The notes beneath the pieces are model-generated. The model saw nothing but the letters and a program-made list of their open reading frames with translations. It was not told the DNA's origin and ran no database searches. Positions 9,179 through 23,667 of a stretch of DNA of 64,000 bases are shown here, in pieces. Numbering within the stretch: the first letter of the stretch is position 1; each line of letters opens with the position of its first letter. Made by a program: the position numbers and the translations under genes. The DNA comes from Rudaea sp. (lineage in GTDB: Bacteria; Pseudomonadota; Gammaproteobacteria; Xanthomonadales; Rhodanobacteraceae). Location: positions 186,001-250,000 of the forward strand of contig JARLJU010000236.1 in the NCBI GenBank assembly GCA_031291055.1, in the 5' to 3' direction.

Positions 9179-12075
9179 CAGAAGTATTGCCGGTCTTCAC
9201 CCGGGCCACCCGGTAAATTCGAGACGCAGCGCCCGCAGATTCCAGGGTGTTCAGGGTGCGAATCGACATCGGCAACGTAATGCCAGCAGCGGACGCATTT
9301 GGGCGCGTGGCTGCGGCGGGCGCTGATCCACAAGGTGACCCGGTCCGTCTTCACTTCGACCGCGTCGTCGGGCTTCAAATCGGTCGCTGCCACGTTCAGC
9401 CCGGAGGTGATGAAAAAAAAGTGCAGTTCTTCGCCTGCCTTGTGCGGATCGTGCTTGAGCAACTCGGCAAACGGAACGAAGTCGCCGTAGATCGTGACTT
9501 CGGCCTCGAGTGAAGCACCGATTTCACCATTGTTGCGCCTGCCCTCCAGGAGCTTCGCCACAGCCGAACGCACGACCAGCAGATCGGACCAGGCCTCACG
9601 TTGTTCGGGCGATCCCTGCAGCGCTTCCAGCCCTTCGTACCAAGTCTCGAACAAGACGGATCCAGCGCGCTTGCCCGGCCCGATCCTGTTGGGCATGTAT
9701 TGCCAGATTTCTTCCGCGGTGAACGACAGGACCGGCGCCAGCCAGCGCACCAGCGCTTCGAGAATGCGGTACATCGCACTCTGCGCGCTGCGCCGGCCGT
9801 GGCTGTTTTCCTGCATTGTATACAAACGGTCCTTGGTGATATCCAGATACAGCGCGCCGAGTTCGTTGGTACAGAAGTTCTGCACACGCTGCACGACCTC
9901 GGGGAAGTCGTAGTGCTCGTATGCCGCAACGACGGCCTGTTGCGTGTCGTGGGCCAGTTGCACCGCCCACTGGTCGAGCAGCAGGCAATCCCCGACCGGC
10001 AGCAGATGCTGCGCTGGATCGAATCCGTGCAGATTGCCGAGCAGGAAGCGCGCCGTGTTGCGGATGCGCCGATAGACGTCCGAAGCACGCTTCAGGATTT
10101 CGTCCGACAATGCCATCTCGTTGCGGTAGTCGGTCGATGCGATCCACAGGCGCAGGATGTCGGCACCGAATGTACCGAACACCTGCTGCGGCGCGACCAC
10201 GTTGCCGAGCGACTTGGACATTTTCCGGCCCTGCGCATCGACCGCAAACCCATGCGTGAGCACATCGTCGTAGGGCGCGCGGCCGTGCATCGCGGTCGAA
10301 GTCAGCAACGACGACTGGAACCAGCCGCGGTGCTGGTCCGAGCCTTCCAGATACATGACCTTGTCGCCCGGCGCACGCTTGAGATTCGCGCGTTGATCGA
10401 GCACGCAGTAATGGGTCACGCCCGAATCGAACCACACGTCGAGAATATCGGTGACCTTTGTGTAATCTTCCGCATCGGCGCCAAGCAGCTCGGCCGCATC
10501 GAGCGAGTACCAGGCTTCGACGCCCGCCTTTTCGACGCGCTGTGCCACCAGCTCCATCAATTCGACACTGCGTGGATGCGGCTGACTTGTGGATTTGTGC
10601 ACAAACAGCGCGATCGGCACGCCCCAGGTGCGCTGGCGCGAGATGCACCAGTCAGGCCTGCCTTCCACCATGCCGGCGATGCGTTCCTCGCCCCAGGCCG
10701 GATACCACTTCACGTCTTCGTGGACGGACTTCAATGCCGCCGCGCGCAATCCTGCCTGTTCCATGCTGATGAACCATTGTGGCGTCGTGCGGAACGCCAC
10801 CGGCGTCTTGTGCCGCCAGCAATGCGGGTAGCTATGCGTGATCTTTTCGCTGGCGAGCAGGACTCCGCGCTCGCGCAGCAGCTGGATGATCGCGTCGTTC
10901 GCCTTCCAGATGAACTGGCCAGCGAAGACCGGCGTTTCCGGCAGATACACGCCGGTCGGGCCGACGGGATTGAGCTGGGCCGGAGTATACTTTTCCACCA
11001 GCCCGTATTTCCGGCCGACGGCAAAGTCCTCGACGCCGTGGCCCGGCGCGGTGTGCACGGCGCCGGTGCCCTCCTCCGCCGAAACATGCTCGCCGAGCAG
11101 GATGGGAATCTCGCGATCGTAAAAAGGATGCTTGAGCTGCAGCGATTCCAGCGCTGCGCCTTTCGCGCGCCCAAGGATGACGCCATTGCCGATACCGTAG
11201 CGTTTCAGCGCCGGCTCGAGCAGTGCTTCGGCAACCACCAGCATCGTGACTTTTTCTCCACGCGGCGGCCCTTCCACCAGCGCATAGTCCAGATTGGCGC
11301 CGAGCGTCACCGCAATGCTCGCGGGCAGCGTCCACGGCGTCGTCGTCCAGATCGGCACGGCAATGATCGCGCCGGTACTTACGGTCGCGCCAAATTTCGC
11401 TGCCAGGGTTTGCGGATCCAGTGCATCGTAGGCGACGTCGATTGCCGGCGAGGTCTTGTCCTGGTATTCGATCTCCGCCTCGGCCAGCGCGGAGCCGCAG
11501 TCGAAGCACCAGTGCACCGGCTTGAAGCCGCGCATGACATGGCCGCGCGCATGGATCTTGGCCAGCGCGCGGAGCATGTCCGCCTCGTAGCGGAAATCCA
11601 TCGTGCGATAGGGATTTTCCCACTCGCCGAGCACGCCCAGACGCTTGAAATCGGTGCGCTGCAGATCGATCTGCCTGGTCGCGTATTCGCGGCATAGCCT
11701 GCGGAATTCGACGGCATCGACCTTTACGCCCACCTTGCCGACGTTCTTCTCGACCGCGATCTCGATCGGCAGGCCGTGACAATCCCAGCCGGGCACATAA
11801 GGGGAACGGAAACCGGCCAGCAGTTTCGATTTGACCACGATATCCTTGAGCACCTTGTTGACCGCGTGGCCGATATGGATCACGCCGTTCGCATAGGGCG
11901 GCCCGTCATGCAGCAGAAACATGTGCTTGCGCGCCGCCGTGCGTTTCTGGATTTCGCCGTAGCGATCGCGCTCTTCCCAGTCCGCGAGCATGCCCGGCTC
12001 GCGTTTGGCCAGGTCGGCTTTCATCGCGAAGTCGGTCTGCGGCAGGTTGATCGTGTTCTTGTAGTCGGTGGTCAT
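9178..12075 (-). CDS. ileS: Isoleucyl-tRNA synthetase
   Basis: Class I aminoacyl-tRNA synthetase of 965 aa. The HIGH motif is in [11 protein letters not shown] and the KMSKS motif in [20 protein letters not shown] and the CP1 editing region are present. The C-terminal zinc-binding segment holds two Cys pairs (CVRCW and CGRC). The ATG overlaps the ribF stop by four bases and the stop overlaps the lspA start, giving a tightly coupled ribF-ileS-lspA-ispH run. Confidence 0.98.
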   Translation of the reverse strand: MTTDYKNTINLPQTDFAMKADLAKREPGMLADWEERDRYGEIQKRTAARKHMFLLHDGPPYANGVIHIGHAVNKVLKDIVVKSKLLAGFRSPYVPGWDCHGLPIEIAVEKNVGKVGVKVDAVEFRRLCREYATRQIDLQRTDFKRLGVLGEWENPYRTMDFRYEADMLRALAKIHARGHVMRGFKPVHWCFDCGSALAEAEIEYQDKTSPAIDVAYDALDPQTLAAKFGATVSTGAIIAVPIWTTTPWTLPASIAVTLGANLDYALVEGPPRGEKVTMLVVAEALLEPALKRYGIGNGVILGRAKGAALESLQLKHPFYDREIPILLGEHVSAEEGTGAVHTAPGHGVEDFAVGRKYGLVEKYTPAQLNPVGPTGVYLPETPVFAGQFIWKANDAIIQLLRERGVLLASEKITHSYPHCWRHKTPVAFRTTPQWFISMEQAGLRAAALKSVHEDVKWYPAWGEERIAGMVEGRPDWCISRQRTWGVPIALFVHKSTSQPHPRSVELMELVAQRVEKAGVEAWYSLDAAELLGADAEDYTKVTDILDVWFDSGVTHYCVLDQRANLKRAPGDKVMYLEGSDQHRGWFQSSLLTSTAMHGRAPYDDVLTHGFAVDAQGRKMSKSLGNVVAPQQVFGTFGADILRLWIASTDYRNEMALSDEILKRASDVYRRIRNTARFLLGNLHGFDPAQHLLPVGDCLLLDQWAVQLAHDTQQAVVAAYEHYDFPEVVQRVQNFCTNELGALYLDITKDRLYTMQENSHGRRSAQSAMYRILEALVRWLAPVLSFTAEEIWQYMPNRIGPGKRAGSVLFETWYEGLEALQGSPEQREAWSDLLVVRSAVAKLLEGRRNNGEIGASLEAEVTIYGDFVPFAELLKHDPHKAGEELHFFFITSGLNVAATDLKPDDAVEVKTDRVTLWISARRSHAPKCVRCWHYVADVDSHPEHPGICGRCVSNLPGGPGEDRQYF
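10985..10994 (-). repeat. Decamer AAAAGTATAC, copy 1 (inside ileS)
   Basis: Exact copy of the recurrent word AAAAGTATAC read on the minus strand, in the sense direction of ileS, where it encodes part of E-K-Y-T. See the finding on this dispersed motif. Confidence 0.6.
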
Positions 12076-13034
12076 TGGAATTCAGGGCTGAGGGCTGAGG
12101 GCTGAGGGTCGCGCAGAATCGCCCGCGCCTGTGCGGCATCGCGGTCGATCTGTTTCACCATCACATCGAGATTCGCGAATTTTTCCTCATCGCGCAATTT
12201 TTGCACAAATTCCACTTCTATCCTTTTACCGTAAAGATCGCCGTCGAAATCGAACAGATGCGCTTCGAGCAGCGGCTCGGTGCCGTTGACCGTGGGGCGT
12301 ACACCGAGGCTGGCCACCCCCGGCCGCGCCTGCGCCCCCACACCAAGCACACGCACGGCAAAAATCCCGCCGATCGGGGCCACGCGCGGTCCCAGGCGCA
12401 GGTTCGCGGTCGGATAGCCGAGCTTGCGCCCAAGCTGCTGACCGCGGACCACGTGCCCGCCAATCGTGAAGCGACGCCCGAGCAGGCGCGCCGCAGCGTC
12501 GAAATTGCCGGCCGCGAGCAACGCGCGAACGCGCGAACTCGACACCCGCCCGCCTGCGCGCTCGAACGGCGGCACTTCGTCAGCGGCAAATCCGTACGAC
12601 CGCCCGCCCCGCCGCAGCAGGTCCACGTCGCCGAGCCGGGCGTGCCCGAAACGGAAACCTTCGCCCACCCACACCTCGCGCGCTGCAAGCCGCGCAACCA
12701 GCACGCGCGCGATGAAATCCTCGGCGCTCATCGCCGCCAACGCCGCGTTGAAGCGCAGCAGCAGCACACGCTGCATGCCCGCCTGCATCAGCGCCGCGAT
12801 TTTTTCGCGTGCCGACGTCAAGTGCGGCACCTCTGTGCCACGCGCAAAAAAAGTGCGCGGAATCGGCTCGAAACTGATGGCAATGGACGCCAGGCCAAGT
12901 ACTGAAGCCCGTTCACGAACGCGGTCCAGCACCGCGCGATGACCCAGATGCACGCCATCGAATGCGCCGATACAGACCACACTGCCGTGCGGCGCGAGGC
13001 AGGGCCCAGCGGCGTCCCGAAGCAGCGTATTCAT
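12072..13034 (-). CDS. ribF: Bifunctional riboflavin kinase / FAD synthetase
   Basis: Protein of 320 aa. The N-terminal FMN adenylyltransferase domain has the [14 protein letters not shown] nucleotide-binding motif and [12 protein letters not shown]. The C-terminal flavokinase domain has [11 protein letters not shown] and the [20 protein letters not shown] region. It makes FMN and FAD from riboflavin. The frame opens upstream, but the ATG at 13032-13034 ([10 protein letters not shown]) matches the family. The last residues ([11 protein letters not shown]) come from a 7-base tandem repeat and look non-conserved. The stop overlaps the ileS start by four bases. Confidence 0.95.
   Translation of the reverse strand: MNTLLRDAAGPCLAPHGSVVCIGAFDGVHLGHRAVLDRVRERASVLGLASIAISFEPIPRTFFARGTEVPHLTSAREKIAALMQAGMQRVLLLRFNAALAAMSAEDFIARVLVARLAAREVWVGEGFRFGHARLGDVDLLRRGGRSYGFAADEVPPFERAGGRVSSSRVRALLAAGNFDAAARLLGRRFTIGGHVVRGQQLGRKLGYPTANLRLGPRVAPIGGIFAVRVLGVGAQARPGVASLGVRPTVNGTEPLLEAHLFDFDGDLYGKRIEVEFVQKLRDEEKFANLDVMVKQIDRDAAQARAILRDPQPSALSPEFQ
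12084..12108. repeat. 7-base tandem repeat (AGGGCTG), about 3.6 copies
   Basis: Three full copies of AGGGCTG followed by AGGG lie within the last codons of ribF, just before ileS. Because the unit is not a multiple of three, gain or loss of one copy would shift the ribF C-terminal frame and move its stop relative to the ileS ATG. Confidence 0.8.
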
Positions 13035-13196
13035 CGACCGGAGTATAGCGATTGCGCTGCGATGCACAAAGTCGAAGCCGGCGCGCTTGCGCGATGCCTT
13101 GAATGGCATCGCGCGCATCGGCAGAGGACGAGGCAGGAAGGCGAACGCGGCGCGCCCGCACGCATGGAGCCTGAGCGGACTCTGCAGTCACCAGTT

Positions 13197-14804
13197 CTAC
13201 TGGGCGCGCAGATCGCGCAGCCGGAATCCACCCGCGAACAGCGCGGCCACAAATGCGGCGCCCGCAGCGCCGATCACGATGATCAGTCGCAATATGCGCG
13301 TCGTCGTAGGCCAGTCGCTCCAGTCGTGCCAAGTCGTGACGCCGAGGAGCAGTACCGCGATCATCGCGGCACACGCAGCGGCAAGGCGCAGCAGATGTTT
13401 GCCCCATCCAGGCTGGCGCACGAAGATTCCCTCGCGACGCAGTGAGCGCCAAAGCAGCCACAGGTTCAGATAGCTGGCCAGGGCGCTGGCCAAAGCAAGC
13501 GCCATGTGCAGGCCGGGTACGCGCGCGATGCCAGCCAGCCAGCCGGCAGCCAGATCATCTGGCCCGCGCCAGAGCATAAAAAGTATACCCACGAAGACGA
13601 CATTGAGGATCATGTTCGCCGCCATCGAAGCCACGCCGGCACGCACCGGCGATCTGGTGTCCTGGCGTGCATAGAATGCCGGTGCCAGCACCTTGACCAG
13701 GGCGAATGCGGGCAGGCCGAAACTCAGTGCGGTCAGGCTCAGCGCGGTCATGTCGGCATCGTGCGCGGTGAAGCGGCCATGCTGGAACAGGGTCGATACG
13801 ATCGGTTCGGCCAGCAGTATCAGGCCCAGCATCGCCGGCAGCGAGATCAGCAGTGCCGTGCGCAGGCCCCAGTCGAGCGCGCGTGAAAATCCTTCGCGAT
13901 CCGTGGTCACGTGATGCCGTGACAGGCTCGGCAGGATCACCGTGCCCAATGCCACGCCAAACACGCCCAGCGGCAATTCCAGCAGGCGATCGGTCTGCTG
14001 CAACCAGGTCTGCGAACCGGTGATCAGCAACGACGCGATCAGGGTATCGAGCAGCAGGTTGACCTGGGCGATCGACGAGCCGAACAGGGTCGGGATCATC
14101 AGACGCAGGATCCTGCGCACATCGGGATGGTTGCAGCCCCAGCGCGGCAGCGCGAGCAGATGGAGCCCGCGCAAGGTCGGAAACTGGAACAGCAGCTGCA
14201 GGATGCCGGCGGCAAAGATCGACCAGGCCAGCGCGCTGATCGGCACGGCCATGTGCGGCGCCAGCCACAGCGCGCCTGCGATCATGCAAAGATTGAGGAT
14301 TACCGGCGTCAGCGCCGGCAACGCAAACTTGTGGAAACTGTTGAGCACGCCGCCGGCAAGCGCGGTCAACGACACGAAAAACAGGAACGGAAACGTGATG
14401 CGCAGCAGTTGCGAAGTGAGCCGGAACTTCTCCGGCTGCTCGATCGCACCGGGCGAGAAAAGTGCCGTGATCGCATCCGATCCCAGCATACCCAGCGCCG
14501 CGACCACGAGCAAAACGCCACCAAGCGTGCCGCTTGTACGCGCGACCAGGGTCTGCAACTCGGCGTGGCTGCGTTTTTCCTTGACCTCGGTGAAAACCGG
14601 CACGAAGGCCGTGGAAAACGAGCCCTCGGCGAACAACCGGCGCATGAAATTCGGGATGCGGAACGCCACCCAGAACGCATCGGTCATCCAGCTCACGCCG
14701 AACACGGCATTGATGACCTGATCGCGCACCAGGCCGAGAATCCGCGAGATGAACGTCGTCGCGCTGAACGACAGCATCGAGCGCAGCAGGCTGGGCGCCT
14801 TCAC
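13197..14804 (-). CDS. murJ: Lipid II flippase MurJ
   Basis: Integral membrane protein of 535 aa (MOP superfamily) that moves lipid II across the inner membrane for peptidoglycan synthesis. About 14 hydrophobic segments are visible. Family landmarks are [36 protein letters not shown] and the TLFQHGRF segment. A GTG at 14802-14804 ([10 protein letters not shown]) is chosen because homologues begin just before LLRxxLSFS. An AGG-containing SD-like tract lies just upstream. The open frame to 14927 runs through repeat DNA and is unlikely to be coding. Confidence 0.94.
   Translation of the reverse strand: MKAPSLLRSMLSFSATTFISRILGLVRDQVINAVFGVSWMTDAFWVAFRIPNFMRRLFAEGSFSTAFVPVFTEVKEKRSHAELQTLVARTSGTLGGVLLVVAALGMLGSDAITALFSPGAIEQPEKFRLTSQLLRITFPFLFFVSLTALAGGVLNSFHKFALPALTPVILNLCMIAGALWLAPHMAVPISALAWSIFAAGILQLLFQFPTLRGLHLLALPRWGCNHPDVRRILRLMIPTLFGSSIAQVNLLLDTLIASLLITGSQTWLQQTDRLLELPLGVFGVALGTVILPSLSRHHVTTDREGFSRALDWGLRTALLISLPAMLGLILLAEPIVSTLFQHGRFTAHDADMTALSLTALSFGLPAFALVKVLAPAFYARQDTRSPVRAGVASMAANMILNVVFVGILFMLWRGPDDLAAGWLAGIARVPGLHMALALASALASYLNLWLLWRSLRREGIFVRQPGWGKHLLRLAAACAAMIAVLLLGVTTWHDWSDWPTTTRILRLIIVIGAAGAAFVAALFAGGFRLRDLRAQ
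13579..13588 (+). repeat. Decamer AAAAGTATAC, copy 2 (inside murJ)
   Basis: Exact copy on the plus strand, antisense to murJ, where the complement encodes G-I-L-F with a rare ATA isoleucine codon. Confidence 0.6.
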
Positions 14805-14810
14805 AAGCCT

Positions 14811-14925
14811 GTTTCCCGCCGGGAGATGAGTTGGGGCAAAGGGTTGGCGGAACCAGGAACGTTGATGCGTATTGGCAACCTCATCCGGCACTTCGCGCCA
14901 CCTTCTCCCAGCGGGAGAAGGGAAC
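14811..14925. repeat. REP-like palindromic intergenic element
   Basis: The murJ-rpsT gap contains a perfect 9-bp inverted repeat at 14901-14921 (CCTTCTCCC, loop AGC, GGGAGAAGG) preceded by CTCATCCGGCAC-type text. A related imperfect palindrome (TTTCCCGCCGGGAGA) lies near 14811. The CTCATCC...CCTTCTCCC...GGGAGAAGG arrangement resembles widespread proteobacterial REP-like repeats. It sits just upstream of the rpsT promoter. Confidence 0.6.
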
Positions 14926-14930
14926 AATCA

Positions 14931-14959
14931 TTGACGCAAAGTCGCGTGTTCCCTACAAT
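14931..14959 (+). promoter_or_regulatory. rpsT promoter
   Basis: TTGACG at 14931-14936, a 17-base spacer and TACAAT at 14954-14959 form a strong sigma-70-type promoter. A GC-rich discriminator (CGGCGG) follows, typical of growth-rate- or ppGpp-controlled genes. Confidence 0.75.
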
Positions 14960-15019
14960 CGGCGGTCTTTTTCCACCTTCAGTTACCCCAGCTTCAATTA
15001 CTGCTACCGGAGTTCTCCC

Positions 15020-15280
15020 TTGGCCAATATCAAATCCGCCAAAAAGCGCGCGCGTCAGGCTGTCAAGCGCAATGCGCGCAATTCCAGCGCGCGTTCCATG
15101 CTGCGCACGGCGATCAAGAAAGTCGTGAACGCGATTGCCGCGAAGGACAAGGCCGCTGCGGAAGCCGCCTACAAGTCCGCCGAACCCGTCATGGACCGCT
15201 ACGCCAGCCGTGGCCTGATCCACAAGAACAAGGCGTCGCGTCACAAGAGCCGCCTGACCGGGCATATCAAGGCGCTGTAA
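15020..15280 (+). CDS. rpsT: 30S ribosomal protein S20 (TTG start)
   Basis: Basic protein of 86 aa beginning (M)[12 protein letters not shown] with the conserved central and C-terminal text [19 protein letters not shown]20 binds 16S rRNA early in 30S assembly. The start is a TTG at 15020-15022, preceded at 7 bases by GGAG; no ATG lies near the conserved N-terminus. E. coli rpsT also uses a UUG start as part of autogenous control, so the rare start is probably functional here too. An independent promoter and a terminator flank the gene. Confidence 0.96.
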   Translation: MANIKSAKKRARQAVKRNARNSSARSMLRTAIKKVVNAIAAKDKAAAEAAYKSAEPVMDRYASRGLIHKNKASRHKSRLTGHIKAL

Positions 15281-15371
15281 CGGATTTCGCTTCGGTTCTG
15301 CCGCCTTGCTTTTGCGATCATCCGTGATTGCACGTATCACAAAGCGGCCGTCCCGGCAGCACTTCTCAACG

Positions 15372-15396
15372 AAAAGCCGGCACTTGCCGGCTTTTT
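15372..15396 (+). terminator. Rho-independent terminator after rpsT
   Basis: A stem of AAGCCGGCA and TGCCGGCTT with a two-base loop is followed by a run of T. The A-run on the other side makes it potentially bidirectional, able to end leftward obgE transcripts as well. Confidence 0.85.
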
Positions 15397-15480
15397 TGTT
15401 GCCGTCGAACGGCCCTCCTCTTGAAGGGGAGGACTTCAAAGCTGCGCGCGCGCCAGCGATGGACAACGGTTCTGCAACCA

Positions 15481-16999
<1,519 letters not shown>

Positions 17000-17002
17000 G
17001 AC

Positions 17003-17365
17003 TTACTCCTTAGCGGCCTTGGTGGATTCGGCCTTCGTCGCTTTCTTCTCGCCCGCGCCCGAGATGCCGGTGATTTCGACCTCGGTGTAGTACTGGCGAT
17101 GCCCCATCTGCTTCTGATGGTGCTTGCGGCGGCGGAACTTGATGATACGGACCTTTTCGCCGCGGCCGTGGGATACGATCTTGGCCGCGACCAAGGCGCC
17201 ACCGACCAACGGCGCGCCCACGGTGATTTCTTCGCCCGAACCGACAAGCAGAACCTGATCGAACTTGATCTCGGCACCGACATCGCCTGCGAGCTTTTCC
17301 ACACGCAGGGTTTCGCCCTGCATGACGCGGTATTGCCTACCGCCGGTTACGATAACTGCGTACAT
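17003..17365 (-). CDS. rplU: 50S ribosomal protein L21
   Basis: Protein of 120 aa with the L21 core ([44 protein letters not shown]). A Lys/Ala-rich C-terminal extension of about 20 residues ([14 protein letters not shown]) is longer than the E. coli protein. It is the first gene of the rplU-rpmA unit with an SD (GAGG) and a clear promoter. Confidence 0.97.
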   Translation of the reverse strand: MYAVIVTGGRQYRVMQGETLRVEKLAGDVGAEIKFDQVLLVGSGEEITVGAPLVGGALVAAKIVSHGRGEKVRIIKFRRRKHHQKQMGHRQYYTEVEITGISGAGEKKATKAESTKAAKE

Positions 17366-17438
17366 GGCATTCCTCTGTAGTTATTCTGACAACTGCCTAC
17401 CCAGGCTGGGCGCCAACAAGCACCCAAAAAGGCGCGAG

Positions 17439-17467
17439 ATAATAACGGCTTGCGGCCTTGCGGTCAA
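17439..17467 (-). promoter_or_regulatory. rplU-rpmA promoter
   Basis: On the minus strand TTGACC (17462-17467), a 17-base spacer and TATTAT (17439-17444) form a near-consensus sigma-70 promoter. The leader contains a small hairpin (GGGTGC / GCGCCC, loop TTGTTG, about 17408-17425) that might be a protein-binding leader; that role is speculative. Confidence 0.75.
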
Positions 17468-17558
17468 ACCCGCCAGCCCCCATCTGTTACCCAAGTCGAT
17501 GCGCATGGCGCTGATTCGACGCGCTATAGTACTCCGTTGACCGGAAAACCGATTGCCT

Positions 17559-20401
<2,843 letters not shown>

Positions 20402-20405
<4 letters not shown>

Positions 20406-20812
20406 CCAGGCCGGATCGGCCCGTGTTGATCGACGTGCCGATAGCGCTGCGCTGGCGCGATCTGGACGCCTTCAATCATGTGAACAATTCGACGTTCATG
20501 ACGTATCTGGAGGAAGCGCGGCTGCTCTGGTTCTCGCGCCTGGACGGTTCGTGGCTTACCGATAGCCACGCGCCGGTGGTCGCGGCAATCAATATCAACT
20601 ACCGCGCGCAGCTGGCGTGGCCGCGACAGATCAGCGTCCAACTGCATTGCGAACGTCTGGGCACCACTTCGCTCACGCTCAGCCATCGCATCGTCGACGC
20701 GGCCGACCGGGGAAAAACTTACAGCGACGGCAATGTCGTGCTGGTGTGGATCGAGCCGTCCAGCGGGAAACCCGTCCCGTTGCCCGAGGCGATTCGCCGC
20801 GCCTGTCAGTGA
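20402..20812 (+). CDS. Acyl-CoA thioesterase, hot-dog fold (4HBT/YbgC-like)
   Basis: Protein of 136 aa with the 4-hydroxybenzoyl-CoA thioesterase signature [21 protein letters not shown]; the Asp in DAFNHVNN is the family catalytic residue. It probably hydrolyses short or medium acyl-CoA; the substrate is unknown. Its ATG overlaps the uvrA stop (ATGA), so it is co-expressed with uvrA without an obvious functional link. Its 3' end overlaps the convergent copper-chaperone gene by seven bases. Confidence 0.88.
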
Positions 20813-21249
20813 ACGTCTGGCGGCTCGTCGCGCAGCGTGAATTCTGCAGTCGCACCCTCGCCGGCTTCGGTATCAATGTGGATTTTTACCTTGTCGCCGA
20901 CATGCAGCGCGCGCACTGGCTGCATCAGCATGAAATGCCTGCCGCCCGGCGCGAACTCCACGCCGGCACCCGGCGCAATGTCGAAGCGGCCGAGCGGCAA
21001 CATGCGCTCAACGCCGTTTTCCGCGGCGCTGCGATGCAGCGACACATCGCCGAAGTCGGCGCTCTGCGCTCCCGTCACGGCCAGCGGCGCATCGCCCGTA
21101 TTGCGCAGAATTGCGTAACCGGCAAGCATCATCGTGCGCGGTGGCGCGGTGCGAATCCACGCCCGCTCGACGACAAGTCGGCCGGCGGCCGTCGCGTTGG
21201 CAGCCGTTGCAATCGCCAGCAGCAATCCAATTGTCCGAAGTATGCGCAT
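20806..21249 (-). CDS. Periplasmic PCuAC copper chaperone
   Basis: Protein of 147 aa with a signal peptide (MRILRTIGLLLAIATAANATA). The PCu(A)C motif is complete: His in VSLHRS, Met about ten residues on in ERMLPLG, then GRHFMLM giving the second His and Met. Such proteins bind Cu(I) in the periplasm and pass it to the cytochrome oxidase CuA site. The longer frame to 21348 starts across the divergent promoter region, so the ATG at 21247-21249 is preferred. The operon partner (often SCO) is absent here. Confidence 0.9.
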   Translation of the reverse strand: MRILRTIGLLLAIATAANATAAGRLVVERAWIRTAPPRTMMLAGYAILRNTGDAPLAVTGAQSADFGDVSLHRSAAENGVERMLPLGRFDIAPGAGVEFAPGGRHFMLMQPVRALHVGDKVKIHIDTEAGEGATAEFTLRDEPPDVH

Positions 21250-21310
21250 ATTCGTGCCGATCGGGTTTGGCATATGATAGCCGCAGATCATCACAGCAGG
21301 GACTGCGCTC

Positions 21311-22798
21311 ATGCGTTGCTCCGCGTTCGCGATTGCCTTGGCATTCACCGTCGGCGCGGCTGCGGACGAGAATCCCTCGCGCTACGGCATCAGCATCTAT
21401 AACGGCGCAAGCAGCAACGCGGACGCCTTGTTTGAGGCGGTGGATGCCGATGCGGGCACTGCACCCGGAGGCTACGCGGTCGTGCGCGACCGGCGCCAGT
21501 TCGACCTCAAGGCTGGCGCGAATACCCTGCAGGTTCGTGACGTTTCTCGCTGGCTCGATCCGGGCGCGCTCAGCGTGCGTCTGCTCGGTGACGGCAACGG
21601 CGCCGAAATCCTCAGTCAGCGCTTCGAGAACGACCCTCTGTCTTTCGACGTACTCACGCAAAAGCATCTTGGACATATTGTCGAGATCGCCAGCGGCGAC
21701 GGCGCGGCGGGCGCGAATACCGTCAGCGGCACCTTGCTGTCCAGCGCCGGCGGGTTGACCGTGCAGACGGCCGACGGCCGCGTCATCACGGTCACCGAGT
21801 TCAGCCGCGTCACGTTTCCGGATTTGCCCAAGGGCCTTTCCGCGACACCGGCGTTGCGCTGGGACATGACGGCAAAAAACGCCGGCGCGCAGGTCTTCGA
21901 GATCGTCTATCCGACCCAGGGCCTGGGCTGGCGCGCTGAGTACAATGCCTGGATTGCTCCGGGCGGCGATTGCAAAGTGGATTTTTCCGCATGGGCGCAA
22001 ATCGCCAATCGCAGCGGCAATGATTTCCACAATGCGCACATCAAGCTGATTGCCGGCGAGCCACACCGTGTGACACAAGCGTCGCAGCCGCGGCCCATGT
22101 TGATGGCCAAGGCCGCGCCGGGGCATGCGCTGGCGGCAAACGACAGCGGCATGGCTGGCGACTATCACGAGTACACGCTCGATGCCGCGGTGGATCTAGG
22201 CAGCGGCAGCCTGGTTCGTGTCGCCTTGTATCCTTCGCAACCGCTGCCCTGCGAGCGCCAGTATCTGTTCGAGTCCACCCGTCTGCACGTCAATCCCGGC
22301 ATGGCGCCGATGACCGATCGCGGCTACGGCAGTGACGATGAACACCAGCCGGTACTCGCCACGCTCGGCCTGCATGTGGATCGTCCGCTGCCTGCCGGCC
22401 GTATCCGCGTGATCGAGGACGCCAGCGACGGCACGCCGGAATTCGTCGGCGAGGATCATATCCGCCACACGCCTCGCGGCGAGCCGATCACGATTGATCT
22501 GGGCGATGCATTCGACCTGCGCGGCGAACGCAGCCAGACCGACTATCAGATCGACAAGGAACGGCGCAGCATGAACGAGTCTTTCGCCATCCGCCTGGTC
22601 AACCGCAGCGCGCATGCGCAGACGGTGACGGTGCGCGAGCACCTGTACCGGTGGACACAGTGGAACATTGTGCAATCTTCCACAAAGTACGAAAAACGCA
22701 ATGCCGATACCGTGGATTTCAAGCTCGAAGCACCGGCGAATGGCGAGGCAAAACTGACCTACACCGTGCAATATCAGTGGACTGAATCGTACAAATAG
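21311..22798 (+). CDS. Exported DUF4139-type protein
   Basis: Protein of 495 aa with a signal peptide (MRCSAFAIALAFTVGAAA). The C-terminal half, from about YPTQGLGWRAEYNAWI, carries DUF4139-like features, including SQTDYQIDKERRSMNESF and REHLYRWTQWNI. The biochemical role is unknown. It is divergent from the copper chaperone with 61 bases between starts; TATGAT at 21273-21278 could be its -10. An AGCAGGGA tract serves as the SD. Confidence 0.8.
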   Translation: MRCSAFAIALAFTVGAAADENPSRYGISIYNGASSNADALFEAVDADAGTAPGGYAVVRDRRQFDLKAGANTLQVRDVSRWLDPGALSVRLLGDGNGAEILSQRFENDPLSFDVLTQKHLGHIVEIASGDGAAGANTVSGTLLSSAGGLTVQTADGRVITVTEFSRVTFPDLPKGLSATPALRWDMTAKNAGAQVFEIVYPTQGLGWRAEYNAWIAPGGDCKVDFSAWAQIANRSGNDFHNAHIKLIAGEPHRVTQASQPRPMLMAKAAPGHALAANDSGMAGDYHEYTLDAAVDLGSGSLVRVALYPSQPLPCERQYLFESTRLHVNPGMAPMTDRGYGSDDEHQPVLATLGLHVDRPLPAGRIRVIEDASDGTPEFVGEDHIRHTPRGEPITIDLGDAFDLRGERSQTDYQIDKERRSMNESFAIRLVNRSAHAQTVTVREHLYRWTQWNIVQSSTKYEKRNADTVDFKLEAPANGEAKLTYTVQYQWTESYK

Positions 22799-22873
22799 GG
22801 CCAAAGACTGAAAAGCGACGCGCGCGATTCTCCATTTTTTCAACCCTGGGCCCTGCTCTCAAAGGAGACCCCC

Positions 22874-23638
22874 ATGCTCGAAACGATCCGCCATGACGCC
22901 ATCGTCGAACTGCGCCTGGCGCGGCCGCCGGTCAACGCACTCGGTCCAGAACTGGTACACGCCCTGCGCAGCGCCATGGAGTCGGCGCCGGCCAGCGGCG
23001 CGCGCGGCGTCGTTCTGTCCGGCCGTCCCGGGATGTTTTCCGCGGGCCTGGATGTGCCGACCCTGCTGCAGCTCAAGCGCGAGGACCTGATCGCGTTCTG
23101 GCAGGATTTCTTCGGCCTCTGCGCCACGCTGGCCAGTTCGCCGATTCCGGTGGTCGCCGCCGTCGGCGGTCATAGTCCGGCCGGCGGCGCCGTGCTGTCG
23201 ATCTTCTGCGACTATCGGGTGATGGCCAGGAGCCTTGATCCGGCGAAACCGTTCCGCATCGGGCTGAACGAAGTGCAGGTCGGCCTGGCGGTGCCGGAAT
23301 GTATACAATTTGCCCTGCGCCGGCTGATCGGCGGCTATCGTGCCGAGCGCCTGATGGTCTCTGGCACCATGCTTGATTCCGAACAGGCGCTGGCGGTCGG
23401 TCTTGTCGACGAGTTGGTGCCTGCCGAACAGGTTGTGCCGCGCGCGCTCGAATGGCTGCAGACCCTGCTCAAGCTGCCACCGCAGGCCATGTCGACGACA
23501 CGCTTGCTGTGCCGCTCGGACCTGATCGAGGTGTTCGCGGATCCGACCCGGATGTCGGTCGACGAATTCGCCGATGGCTGGTTCGGTGCAGAGACCCAGT
23601 CTGTGCTGAAAGCACTGGTGGCGAGTTTGAAAAAGTAG
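22874..23638 (+). CDS. Crotonase-family enoyl-CoA isomerase (ECI-like)
   Basis: Protein of 254 aa with the crotonase fold. FSAGLDVPTLL and GHSPAGGAVLSIFCDYRVM resemble delta3-delta2-enoyl-CoA isomerases more than hydratases. The first catalytic Glu of hydratases, expected in the GGxxEL position, is replaced by Val, while the second (IGLNEVQVGL) is kept; this one-Glu pattern fits an isomerase in unsaturated fatty-acid oxidation. A strong SD (AAAGGAG) lies six bases before the ATG. It stands alone on this strand. Confidence 0.85.
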   Translation: MLETIRHDAIVELRLARPPVNALGPELVHALRSAMESAPASGARGVVLSGRPGMFSAGLDVPTLLQLKREDLIAFWQDFFGLCATLASSPIPVVAAVGGHSPAGGAVLSIFCDYRVMARSLDPAKPFRIGLNEVQVGLAVPECIQFALRRLIGGYRAERLMVSGTMLDSEQALAVGLVDELVPAEQVVPRALEWLQTLLKLPPQAMSTTRLLCRSDLIEVFADPTRMSVDEFADGWFGAETQSVLKALVASLKK

Positions 23639-23667
23639 CCGCAAGCGCACATTTCCGCGCCATGCTG

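Noticed and set aside
9601..11697. Long rightward frame of 698 codons opposite ileS
   Set aside because: Antisense to conserved ileS codons; composition is that of a third-position GC shadow.
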